Of a stretch of 64,000 bases of DNA, positions 21,501 through 25,886 are shown piece by piece (the first letter of the stretch is position 1; every line of letters begins with the position of its first letter). The notes under the pieces were generated by a model that was given only the letters and a program-made list of their open reading frames with translations, was not told where the DNA came from and did no database searches. This DNA is from G965215055 sp965242685 (GTDB taxonomy: Bacteria > Pseudomonadota > Gammaproteobacteria > UBA4575): assembly GCA_965242685.1 (NCBI GenBank), contig OZ251487.1:372001-436000 (forward strand), written 5' to 3'. The translations under genes were made by a program, and so were the position numbers.

Positions 21501-21960
21501 TAATTTTGACTACAGTGACGGCGGGGTACGCATTCGCACCCACGGGCGCTATCTGGTGGCGCATGAGAGCGATCTGGACGAGTGGGGCATCGGCGGCGCG
21601 CTGGAATTGATACCGGCGGCCAACGGGCGGGGGCTGCGTCTCAGTCTCTCCCCGACCTGGGGCACCACCGGCAGCGGCATCGGCGAATTGTGGGAGCGGG
21701 GCCTGGCCTTGAAGGAAGATAGCGAAGACGATGCCGAGTTGAAACTGGAGACCGAGATGGGCTACGGGCTGTATCGGGTGCGGGGGCTGCTGACGCCGTA
21801 CCTGGGGCTGAGCGTGCTGGAGGAGGGACGCCACTACCGGATCGGCAGCGAGTACCAATTTAACGAGGCCTTTTCCCTGAAACTAGAGGGCGAGCGGCGC
21901 GAACACGATGATGAGGATACCGAACACGGCATCGGCGTGCAGGCCGTGATCAGGTGGTGA
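9541..21960 (+). CDS. Giant Calx-beta-repeat autotransporter adhesin (4,139 residues)
   Basis: The N-terminus has a long charged leader and a hydrophobic segment (AMAVTGIVATCLAFASSPVKA), which looks like an extended signal peptide cut near residue 66. A unique region follows, then two divergent Calx-beta-like domains (about 220-445), then 25 tandem units of about 120 residues (446-3460). Each unit has a T-[FT]-x-x-NWNS-x-Q-x-VTVTG core followed by an acidic DDGDQ-type loop that could bind calcium. Next come a putative Ig domain (about 3610-3685, GLSLNAGTRTVSGTP), a helical linker and a beta-barrel (about 3765-4139) ending in IRW, as expected for a type V secreted protein. The barrel matches the two downstream autotransporters. 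Adhesion is inferred from architecture. Transcription start and true start codon (9541 or 9574) are uncertain because of the poly-C tract. Confidence 0.9.
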   Translation: MRSCPPPPRERMSADPRPHSKVKLASIRVRPIGGQWGRWTWKRGAMAVTGIVATCLAFASSPVKADGFQDPFIASTPASGSTYRAGENIKVRIRPDNRTCLTTVTGTVTIGLRVGSSTKTLTLSVQRDTWSFRQYDHEIRGDRTIWRTNASVLEGTYRVVAADRDTDGVSIAANSLSGGSIGAEIGNNCWGIFSNPSNTANVSKAHGALTNQSGHKVDGRSYVDLKLGNTSVTEGSNTTVEAILVGGTASSGIVVTVAAAAGNNASAGDFSLSGSTLTIASGDSLSGQVRLNATQNTKDEPDKQVTVSGTTTATGINTTISPVTLTIQDDDALPTATLNLSSSSISENGGSTTVTASLSHPSSEQTRITVAATPVSPAVAGDITVSNNKVLTIAAGSTTSTGTVTITANNNHDRGATKSVTVAGTASGGRGVVSPTSKTLMIPDDDTPAISTGTVSNMGRVTEASGSGRTATFTVALASRPTANVTLAVSSGNTAEGTVSPSSMTFTNSNWNSTQTVTVTGVDELYDDGDQTYNITLDPSSTDTDYNGLSNKEVAMTTVDNDTAGLTTGAVTGQPTEAGGAARFSVRLNSAPRGRVTVSVSSGDTTEGTVSPAILRFAEERTTTGGGGNRIVWNKWNNAQTVTVTGQNDHLDDGDQNYDITLSTDATGGEPRYSRFHANPITATVGVSTTDDDTTGLTVTELASATDPRETTTEAGGTAQFKVALSSEPSANVTVAVSSGDTTEGTVNPASLTFTAANWNSAQEVTVTGQNDAVDDGDQDYVITLNPDSAAGAAGDANYRGLANVTYTFRNTDDDTAGLTVTEAANPEWTTEWGTTGKFKVALSSQPTANVTVAVSSSNTGEGTPSPTSLTFTASNWNSAQEVTVTGQDDEIDDQDQNYVITLNPDSAAGAAGDAKYRAVSNSTVNFRNQDDDASGLRVRELASSTNPRETTTEGGGTAKFKVRLSSEPTADVTVTVSSSDTGEGEITSPSSKVLTFTSSNWNTQQEVTVTGQDDDIDDGDQDYVITLDTASTGDSRYNTFVADITYTFRNTDDDTAGLTVTELAQATSPRETTTEAGGTAQFKVALSTEPTANVTVALSSDDTGEGEITSPSGKTLTFTSSNWNSAQEVTVTGQNDAVDDGDQTYDITLNPDSAAGAAGDAKYRALSDTTYTFRNTDNDTAGVTAGAVSGQATEAGGTATFTVQLDSEPVGQVSVAVSSGDTGEGTVSPTVVHFSATGTILRVSNNLGNLVNRRFYAWNSPRTVTVTGVNDHVDDGDQNYDITLDAQSSNDSTYNSVSDVNVGVSTTDDDTTGLTVTELASATDPRETTTEAGGTAKFKVALASEPTANVTVAVSSNKTGEGTVNPASLTFTSGNWNSTQEVTVTGQNDHIDDGDQDYVITLNPDSAAGAGGDANYRGASNVTYTFRNTDNDTAALVTSSVTGTAKESNTAQTATFTVKLATQPTANVTVAASSADSGEGTPSPTSLTFTASNWNSTQTVTVTGVDDAIQDGTQSYNIELDPSSSGDTVYNGLATKTVGVMTEDDTDTAGIMTSSVTGTAKESSSTQTATFTVKLTSEPTANVTIAVSSADTGEGTPSPTSLTFTSGNWNSTQTVTVTAVDDAIQDGTQSYNIELDPSSATDTVYNNLATKTVGVMTQDDTDMAGLTVTELASATDPRETTTEGGGTAQFKVALSSEPIANVTVTLSSNKTGEGEITSPSSKVLTFTSSNWNSAQDVTVTGQDDDVDDDDQSYVITLNPDSAAGAGGDANYRSLSNVTYTFRNTDDDTVGLTVTELASASDPRETTSENGDTAQFKVALATQPTANVTVTLSSGDTGEGDITSPSSKVLTFTAGNWNSAQTVTVTGQNDHIDDDDQDYVITLDPDSAAGAGGDAKYRSASSVMYTFRNTDNNMVGLAVTELASSSDPRETTTEAGGTAKFKVALASEPTANVTVAVSSGDTGEGTVSPASLTFTSSNWNSTQEVTATGQDDLIDDGDQNYVITLNPDSAAGAGGDAKYRSASNVTYTFRNTDDDTAAIVTSSVTGMAKEGNTAQTATFTVKLATEPTANVTVGVSSADSGEGTPSPTSLTFTASNWNSTQTVTVTAVDDAIEDDTQSYNIELDPSSTGDTVYNGLATKTVEVMTEDDNDMAGMTVTELASATDPRETTTEGGGTAQFKVALTSEPTANVTVTLSSADTGEGDITSPSGKVLTFTAGNWNSAQEVTVTGQDDAVDDDDQNYVITLNPDSAAGAGGDAKYRALGNLTYTFRNTDNDTAALTVTELAQATSPRETTTEGGGTAQFKVALATEPTANVTVTLSSDDTGEGEITTPSSKVLTFTSGNWNSAQEVTVTGQNDPVDDDDQDYMITLNPASTAGDAKYHALTSVMYTFRNTDDDTVGLTVTELASASDPRETTTEGGGTAQFKVALTTRPIANVTVTLSSGDTTEGEITSPSSKVLTFTAGNWNSAQTVTVTGQNDHVDDDDQDYVITLDPDSAAGAGGDGKYRGASSVMYTFRNTDNNMVGLAVTELASATDPRETTTEAGGTAKFKVALASEPTANVTVAVSSGDTGEGTVSPASLTFTSSNWNSAQEVTATGQDDLIDDGDQDYVITLNPDSAAGAGGDAKYRSAANVEYTFRNTDDDTAAIVTSNVTGTAKESNTAQTATFTVKLATEPTANITVGVSSADSGEGTPSPTSLTFTASNWNSTQTVTVTGVDDPIEDGTQTYNIELNPSSTGDTVYNNLATKNVAVMTEDDNDMVGLRVTELASATDPRETTTEGGGTAQFKVELGSQPTANVTVTLSSADTGEGDITSPSSKVLTFTANNWNSAQEVTVTGQDDLIDDDDQNYVITLNPDSAAGAGGDALYRALSNVTYTFRNTDDDTAALTVTELASSTNPRETTTEGGGTAQFKVALATEPTANVTVRVLSTDTGEGTPSPSSLTFTSSNWNSAQEVTVTGQDDYEDRGDEDYSIVLSVASTTGDAKYRGGDVSGHVYVFRNTDDDTAGVVPSSVTGTASEDGTTSKATFTVKLASRPILAVVTVAVSSADTTEGTPSPTSLTFGLNNWNNAQTVTVTGVDDPATDGDQTYNIVLDPSTIDTLDTYHTAPNATVAVTTVDDDVPGLRTGTVSGTITEAGGAATFTVRLNTLPSGDVTVAVSSGDSGEGTVSPSSMTFTINNWNSTQTVTVTGANDSIDDGDQNYDIILDPASTADSDYNGLDNVDVRVTTTDDDTAGITLSDLGAGTPRETVTEATGAGRTATFDVELDSEPTANVVIALSSTDTTEGTVSPASLTFTATNWNSTQTVTLTGVDDFIDDGDRDYAVRLASPTGSDSVYSGLSQQDVLVRTLDNDTKGVTVTPTALKVAEGGAGQTYTLVLNTQPEADVTITIASSDTAVTPSVSSVTFGTGNWNSAVTVTVTAATDNDDYAKGGVKINHTVSGTGSGYENVNAATVIVTVRGGSADRRIAMHSQGTTNYEVNNQTVTVTVSEGVNEAIEVAPPAALGQDLAITLSRVSSSVPLTGGAYTLGGDTVFDIDVDVVPTGGLEICLPYNADLETASTGRPLLLLHYDESSGEWETVSGATLRSTATGTLVCATVTEFSVFGVGFVDVPDQLYTVNTPITTLILPELVDGDVDYILSPALPVGLSLNAGTRTVSGTPTEEQTESLYTWRVMGGTAVLTFAITVENSRDKERARLRRLNESVVPELARALTDSVSRAIRERLEGAKNTPTSLATSFGSLIQGNARALEDGTFKWRKALSGRHFALPLNAADESRNLTLWGAGDWRDLSLKKGPLDWDGDAFSWHLGIDTEWGTNKTAGVTVSWFESDIDYGDKSEGAAIKGDHESEMVSIHPYIGWSGEDGRHLWATAGYGEGEITIDDEDLDEKQRSDSTLKTLSAGGSMRVYERDDLKIAIRGEGQTTRWRIDDNGDRIDGVTIDAHRLRLAAEGSRRQVLETGAILTSSLELGVRYDGGDGETGHGVEIGGNFDYSDGGVRIRTHGRYLVAHESDLDEWGIGGALELIPAANGRGLRLSLSPTWGTTGSGIGELWERGLALKEDSEDDAELKLETEMGYGLYRVRGLLTPYLGLSVLEEGRHYRIGSEYQFNEAFSLKLEGERREHDDEDTEHGIGVQAVIRW
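9552..9565 (+). repeat. Poly-C tract (14 C) at the 5' end of the giant autotransporter gene
   Basis: Fourteen consecutive C residues lie between an upstream ATG (9541, in frame) and a second in-frame ATG (9574). A different ATG at 9531 reads through the tract in another frame and stops at 9575-9577. If translation starts upstream of the tract, gain or loss of one C puts the ribosome into stops at 9575-9577 or 9600-9602. If it starts at 9574, the tract lies in the leader and could affect expression level only. Confidence 0.85.
14904..18557 (+). repeat. 1,827-bp five-domain block tandemly duplicated inside the giant gene
   Basis: Five landmark junctions recur at the same offset of 1,827 bases: 14904 and 16731, 15281 and 17108, 15645 and 17472, 15991 and 17818, 16365 and 18192. 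This equals 609 codons, so frame is kept. Each block holds five Calx-beta units of different subtypes in the same order, which shows that a multi-domain segment was copied as one piece on top of the older single-unit repetition. The last unit of the second block is three bases shorter. Confidence 0.88.
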
Positions 21961-22085
21961 AAATCACCAGCTATTGCCACGAAGGGTATCCTATCCTTGG
22001 AAAGCATATTTCCGAGATCAACAGCCATTGAAAGATTAAAAACCGATCTGCAATTCTACTCTGGTCTAGAAACCACCAGCCCGTT
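21960..22085. repeat. Dispersed ~55-bp repeat array, locus A
   Basis: Directly after the giant gene's stop lie AAAATCACCAGC, then GATCAACAG...TTAAAAACCGATCTGCAATTCTACTCTGGTCTAG, then AAACCACCAGCC. These match the unit pattern seen at 25453, 27924 and 30197: AATCAMC at the start, a central [AG]ATAACCGATCT-like core, and CTCTGATCTRG at the end. It codes for nothing visible. Confidence 0.7.
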
Positions 22086-22099
22086 TCCGCGGCGGCTTA

Positions 22100-22129
22100 T
22101 TTACAATGATGCTTGAACTTCGCTATGAT
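22100..22129 (+). promoter_or_regulatory. Sigma-70-like promoter of the first DUF1640 gene
   Basis: TTTACA at 22100-22105 and TATGAT at 22124-22129 are separated by 18 bases. About ten bases further on is a TAGGGTAAAG ribosome-binding region for the ATG at 22151. The stretch from CTTGAACTTCGCTATGATGT to the ATG is nearly repeated before the third DUF1640 gene, which supports a functional element duplicated together with the gene. Confidence 0.55.
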
Positions 22130-22150
22130 GTGGGAGTTTAGGGTAAAGCC

Positions 22151-22573
22151 ATGTATGCAATAGACACCGCCGAGGCCATCAGGAAATTGACCGCCGCCGA
22201 CATGCCGGAGGCGCAGGCGCGCGTCATTGTAGATACGTTCAAACACCCCGACGCGGAAGTAGCCACCAAGACAGATCTTGAAGCACTGAGACAAGAGCTT
22301 AAGGCAGATAATAAAGCGCTAAGACAAGAGCTTAAGGCGGATGGTAAAGCGCTAAGACAAGAGCTTAAGGCAGATATTGAAGGGCTAAGACAAGAGCTTA
22401 AGGCAGATAATAAGGGGTTAAGACAAGAGTTTAAGGCAGATATCAAAGAGCTGAGACAAGAATTTAAGACGGATATTTCCAAACTTCAAATCGGTCAGAC
22501 CTGGCTTCAATGGGTAATCGGGTTGAACTTAGGCCTTACTCTGCTAATAGTGGGCAAACTCCTGTTTTTCTAA
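22151..22573 (+). CDS. DUF1640-type membrane coiled-coil protein, copy 1
   Basis: A 140-residue protein. Residues 1-45 (MYAIDTAEAIRKLTAADMPE...) form a conserved head seen in all three local copies. Six tandem 11-residue units of the form xxLRQE[LF]KADx (about 44-109) make a long charged coiled coil, and the C-terminus is one membrane helix (LQWVIGLNLGLTLLIVGKLLFF). This head-coil-anchor layout matches the DUF1640/CCDC90-like family, whose bacterial role is not known. The next gene starts one base after its stop, and an autotransporter gene follows, so the three are probably cotranscribed. Confidence 0.75.
   Translation: MYAIDTAEAIRKLTAADMPEAQARVIVDTFKHPDAEVATKTDLEALRQELKADNKALRQELKADGKALRQELKADIEGLRQELKADNKGLRQEFKADIKELRQEFKTDISKLQIGQTWLQWVIGLNLGLTLLIVGKLLFF
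22280..22477 (+). repeat. Six tandem 33-bp units coding for hendecad coiled coil
   Basis: Six consecutive in-frame 33-bp units each contain the string AGACAAGA followed by a GA[GA].TTAAG[GA]C core. The equivalent region is scrambled with insertions in the second DUF1640 gene and absent in the third, so unit number has changed between recent copies. Confidence 0.85.
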
Positions 22574-22574
22574 C

Positions 22575-22988
22575 ATGTATGCAATAGACACCGCCGAGGC
22601 CATCAGGAAATTGACCGCCGCCGACATGCCGGAGGCGCAGGCGCGGGTAATTGTAGATACGTTCAAACACCCCGACGCGGAAATAGCAACCAAGACAGAT
22701 CTTGAAGCACTGAGACAAGAGATTACAGGGCTGAAACAAGAGCTTAAGGCGGATATCAAAGGGCTAAAACAAGAGCTGAGGCAAGAGTTTGGGAAAGAGC
22801 TTGAGACCGGTATCAACGGGCTAAGACAAGAGCTTAAGGCAGATATTGAAGCACTGAGACAAGAGATTAAGGCGGATAGTAGAGAGCTTAGAGCAGAGTT
22901 TAGAACAGAATTAAAATGGATCAAATGGGCAATCGGGGCGAACTTGGGCTTTACCCTGCTAATCGTGCTCAAACTCGTATTTTTTTGA
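22575..22988 (+). CDS. DUF1640-type membrane coiled-coil protein, copy 2
   Basis: A 137-residue paralogue with the same first 45 residues as copy 1. A differently arranged coil follows (GLKQELKADIKGLKQELRQEFGKELETGINGLRQEL split over several irregular units), and the same membrane anchor, here ending ANLGFTLLIVLKLVFF. It is separated from copy 1 by one base and lies 73 bases before the ATG of the second autotransporter. A TTGACT hexamer overlapping its stop codon, with TATTGT 16 bases later, could be a weak promoter for the autotransporter. Confidence 0.75.
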   Translation: MYAIDTAEAIRKLTAADMPEAQARVIVDTFKHPDAEIATKTDLEALRQEITGLKQELKADIKGLKQELRQEFGKELETGINGLRQELKADIEALRQEIKADSRELRAEFRTELKWIKWAIGANLGFTLLIVLKLVFF

Positions 22989-23061
22989 CTGAACCGCCGA
23001 TATAACTATTGTATTATTGTACGCGGGAATTACAGGACAAACTCACGTGGAGCCGCCGCCG

Positions 23062-25452
23062 ATGAAACGACTACGGATGATCATTACCCCCCCCCCCCCC
23101 CCCCCCCCCCCGCGATTAGCCATAGGCACAATGGTGCTTAGCCTTTGCCGCAATCGCCTTGTACGCCGGCTTTTGGCCGGCGTTTCTGTGGCCGCACCGC
23201 TACTGCTGACGGCGGGTACGGCGGGGGCGCATGCAACTACTACTAATAATATTCACCATACTTTCAGGATAGAGTTGGGCGCGGCGCGCGCCAGTTCGCT
23301 TACCGTCGTCGAGGGCCAGTCGGTGGCCGTCCCCGTCGACATCCTCTGTACCGGGGGTTGCAGTGGTTACCCGGGATATGGACAGGCTTTTAGAAATTTA
23401 CGCGCATATTTTGATATCGCCGTAACGACTCCCGCCGATGCCGGCGGGGTCACGCCGAGCAGCAATGTGCGGTTGAGGTATAACCGACCTAACACCGGTA
23501 CTCTGCTCACTTTTACCCGTCCCGAGCACGGGACGGTGACGCTCAGGATTCCCGACAACAATGACATGGACGGCGACCGAACGGTGACGGTGTCGGCGGA
23601 GTGGTACGGCCAAGATTCAGGCGATACTATACCTTATTGGTACAGCCCTGGTACCGGCGTAACGTCCGCTACGTTGACGATCCTGGATGACGACGCGCGG
23701 CTGACGGTAACCGAGAGCGGCGGTTCGACCGTGACCACGGAGGATGGCGGCACGGACTCGTTCACGGTACGGCTGCCGACCAACCCGCAGGGGGTTGTGG
23801 CGGTGGATATTTCAAGCCAGGACAGCGACGAGTGCGAAGTGTCGCTGGACGGCGGCATGACCTACATTGCCGCCGGCGAGAGCGGGACATTGACGTTCCT
23901 GTCCACCGCCGACGCCGGAGACGAAGACCCGGCCGCACAGACGAGGTTGTGGAACATCCCGCAGATGGTGACGGTGCGGGGCGTGGACGACACGGTGAGC
24001 GATGCCGGCGCGACCTGTGCGGTACGGCTGGACCCGAGCAGTCCGCCCCCCACTGGCGATATCCGCTACCACGCGATAGCGCACACCATAGTGTTGGTAA
24101 CCAACACGGACAACGACGGCACGGGAGAGGTGACGGAAGTACTGCTGCCGGAAGTGGCGCGGGCGATGGCGGACAGCCGCGCGACGGCGGTGCGTCAACG
24201 TCTCGAACAGGCGGATTTGGGCGGTGCGCCTACATCACCATCACCCTCGCTGACGAATCTGCTGATGCGTCACGGCGCGGCTATGCAAGAAGACGGGGAA
24301 TTAGACTGGAAACGACACCTGCTGCCGCAGGCGGCGTTTGCGCTGTCGCTGGACGATGACGCGGGCGGCATGGGTAGCGACATCGTCTTGTGGGGCGGCG
24401 GCGACTACCGCGATCTCGATGGCGAGGCGCGCGGCGTGAAGTGGGACGGCGACGTGACCAGCGCCCACCTGGGGGCGGATCGGCTGTTGCCAAACGGTCT
24501 GCGCGTAGGCCTGGCGGCGACGTGGTCGGAGGCCAAACTCGACTACGGACACCAAGGTCAAAAGGGCAAGTGGGAGCTGGAGATGACCAGTGCGCAACCC
24601 TATTTGGGATGGACCTCGCCGGGCGGTATTTCCCTGTGGGCGATGGCGGGCGTTGGCAGTGGCGATCTGGAGATTGTCGCCGGCGGGCAGCGTCAGAAGT
24701 CGGACGCCGACATGCGGATGGCCTCGGCCGGGGCGCGGGGGCCGTTGTATGCGGCCAACGGCACCGAGGTCTCGCTACGCGGCGAGGCGATGTATGCGGA
24801 TTTCGAAGTGGACAACAACGGCGATGGCATTCAACGCCAGAAGTCGGACGCCACGCGCTTGCGGGTGGCGGTAGAGGCAAGGCAGGAGAAAATCCTGGCA
24901 TCGGGGGCGCGGTTATTGCCAAGATTTGAGTTGGGCGTGCGTTATGACGGCGGCGATGGCGAGACCGGTAGCGGTGCGGAAGTAGGCGTGGGCGTAGACT
25001 ACGGGTCGGGCCGGTTGGGCCTGACGGCGGGTGCGCGGACGCTGGTGGCGAATTCGGATTACGATGAATGGGGCGCCAACGTATCGCTGGTATACAGGGC
25101 GATGACCGATGGGCGAGGTCTACACATCACCCTGACGCCGACTTGGGGGACCGCCGAGAGCGGTCTACAGCGGTTGTGGAAGGCGGGGGCGGCATTATAC
25201 GAGGAAGACGAAGAAGACCCGGACAGCAGTCTAAAGCTGGACGGCGAGATCGGCTACGGACGGCATCATGTCGGCGGACTGCTGACGCCGTATTTGGGGA
25301 TGAGCGTGCGGGACGAAGGGCGTCACTACCGGTTGGGCGGACGCTTCAAGTTACGTGAAACGCTGACGCTGAACACCGAATGCGAACGCCTCGAACACGA
25401 TGACGAGGATACCGAACACGGCATCGGCGTAACGGTTGAATATAGGTGGTGA
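23062..25452 (+). CDS. Autotransporter with Calx-beta-like passenger, poly-C gated
   Basis: A 796-residue protein when started at the ATG at 23062, which has TGGAG nine bases upstream; the frame stays open a further 15 codons upstream to a TTG, but that lacks a site. Residues 10-17 are the poly-Pro run, then a signal peptide (LCRNRLVRRLLAGVSVAAPLLL...AHA, ending near residue 58). The passenger has one or two Calx-beta-like domains (VTVSAEW, TLTILDDDARLTVTESGG), then a helical linker (LPEVARAMADSRATAVRQRLEQADLGG) and a beta-barrel from about residue 420, ending in EYRW. A second possible start at 23131, after the tract, would still give a signal peptide. The barrel is nearly identical to that of the broken copy downstream. 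Confidence 0.87.
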   Translation: MKRLRMIITPPPPPPPPRLAIGTMVLSLCRNRLVRRLLAGVSVAAPLLLTAGTAGAHATTTNNIHHTFRIELGAARASSLTVVEGQSVAVPVDILCTGGCSGYPGYGQAFRNLRAYFDIAVTTPADAGGVTPSSNVRLRYNRPNTGTLLTFTRPEHGTVTLRIPDNNDMDGDRTVTVSAEWYGQDSGDTIPYWYSPGTGVTSATLTILDDDARLTVTESGGSTVTTEDGGTDSFTVRLPTNPQGVVAVDISSQDSDECEVSLDGGMTYIAAGESGTLTFLSTADAGDEDPAAQTRLWNIPQMVTVRGVDDTVSDAGATCAVRLDPSSPPPTGDIRYHAIAHTIVLVTNTDNDGTGEVTEVLLPEVARAMADSRATAVRQRLEQADLGGAPTSPSPSLTNLLMRHGAAMQEDGELDWKRHLLPQAAFALSLDDDAGGMGSDIVLWGGGDYRDLDGEARGVKWDGDVTSAHLGADRLLPNGLRVGLAATWSEAKLDYGHQGQKGKWELEMTSAQPYLGWTSPGGISLWAMAGVGSGDLEIVAGGQRQKSDADMRMASAGARGPLYAANGTEVSLRGEAMYADFEVDNNGDGIQRQKSDATRLRVAVEARQEKILASGARLLPRFELGVRYDGGDGETGSGAEVGVGVDYGSGRLGLTAGARTLVANSDYDEWGANVSLVYRAMTDGRGLHITLTPTWGTAESGLQRLWKAGAALYEEDEEDPDSSLKLDGEIGYGRHHVGGLLTPYLGMSVRDEGRHYRLGGRFKLRETLTLNTECERLEHDDEDTEHGIGVTVEYRW
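23087..23111 (+). repeat. Poly-C tract (25 C) inside the 5' end of the second autotransporter gene
   Basis: Twenty-five consecutive C residues lie between the start at 23062 and the signal peptide. In the given sequence the frame passes through as eight prolines and stays open. A shift of one frame would hit TAG at 23117-23119, and the other frame would hit TAG at 23139-23141. This is the usual layout of a slipped-strand on/off switch. Tract length in an assembly is not reliable to the base. Confidence 0.9.
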
Positions 25453-25560
25453 AATCAACAGATATAGCACGCCTAGATAACTGATTTGCGGTGCTACTTT
25501 GATCTGGAATCACCCGCCATCGAACGCCTAGATAACCGCCCTGTCGAGATCAACTAGACA
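25453..25560. repeat. Dispersed ~55-bp repeat array, locus B
   Basis: Two head-to-tail units follow the second autotransporter's stop codon: AAATCAACAGATATAGCACG-CCTAGATAAC...TTTGATCTGG and AATCACCCGCCATCGAACG-CCTAGATAACC...GAGATCAACTAG. The first part matches locus C and D units closely; CCTAGATAAC is shared by three loci. Confidence 0.75.
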
Positions 25561-25600
25561 CTCTATTTATCTTTGGGAATAATCTAGGATATAGTGGCTT

Positions 25601-25630
25601 ATTCCAATGACGCTTGAACTTCGCTATGAT
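25601..25630 (+). promoter_or_regulatory. Promoter-like element before the third DUF1640 gene
   Basis: TATGAT at 25625-25630 sits in the duplicated block CTTGAACTTCGCTATGATGT shared with the promoter at 22100-22129. The matching -35 position reads ATTCCA instead of TTTACA with the same 18-base spacer, so this copy is probably weaker. TAGGATAAAG provides a ribosome-binding site. Confidence 0.4.
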
Positions 25631-25652
25631 GTTGGGAGTTTAGGATAAAGTC

Positions 25653-25877
25653 ATGTATGCAATAGACACCGCCGAGGCCATCAGGAAATTGACCGCCGCC
25701 GACATGCCGGAGGCGCAGGCGCGGGTGATTGTGGATACGTTCAAACACCCCGACCCGGAAGTAGCAACAAAGGCAGATATTAGAGAGCTTAGAGCAGAAT
25801 TAAATTGGATCAAATGGGCCATCGGGGTGAATTTAGGCTTTACCCTGCTAATAGTGGGCAAACTCGTATTCTTCTGA
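25653..25877 (+). CDS. DUF1640-type membrane protein, short copy lacking the coiled-coil repeats
   Basis: A 74-residue protein. The 40-residue head (MYAIDTAEAIRKLTAADMPE...) is identical or nearly so to the other two copies, but the 11-residue coil units are gone. The head joins almost directly to RELRAELNWIKWAIGVNLGF and the membrane helix. The deletion is in frame, consistent with recombination between repeats. The broken third autotransporter starts only nine bases after its stop. Confidence 0.72.
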   Translation: MYAIDTAEAIRKLTAADMPEAQARVIVDTFKHPDPEVATKADIRELRAELNWIKWAIGVNLGFTLLIVGKLVFF

Positions 25878-25886
25878 GAGGTTAAA

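Noticed and set aside
23017..23061. TTG start 15 codons upstream for the second autotransporter.
   Set aside because: No ribosome-binding site precedes it, while the ATG at 23062 has TGGAG at nine bases; extra residues are not signal-like.
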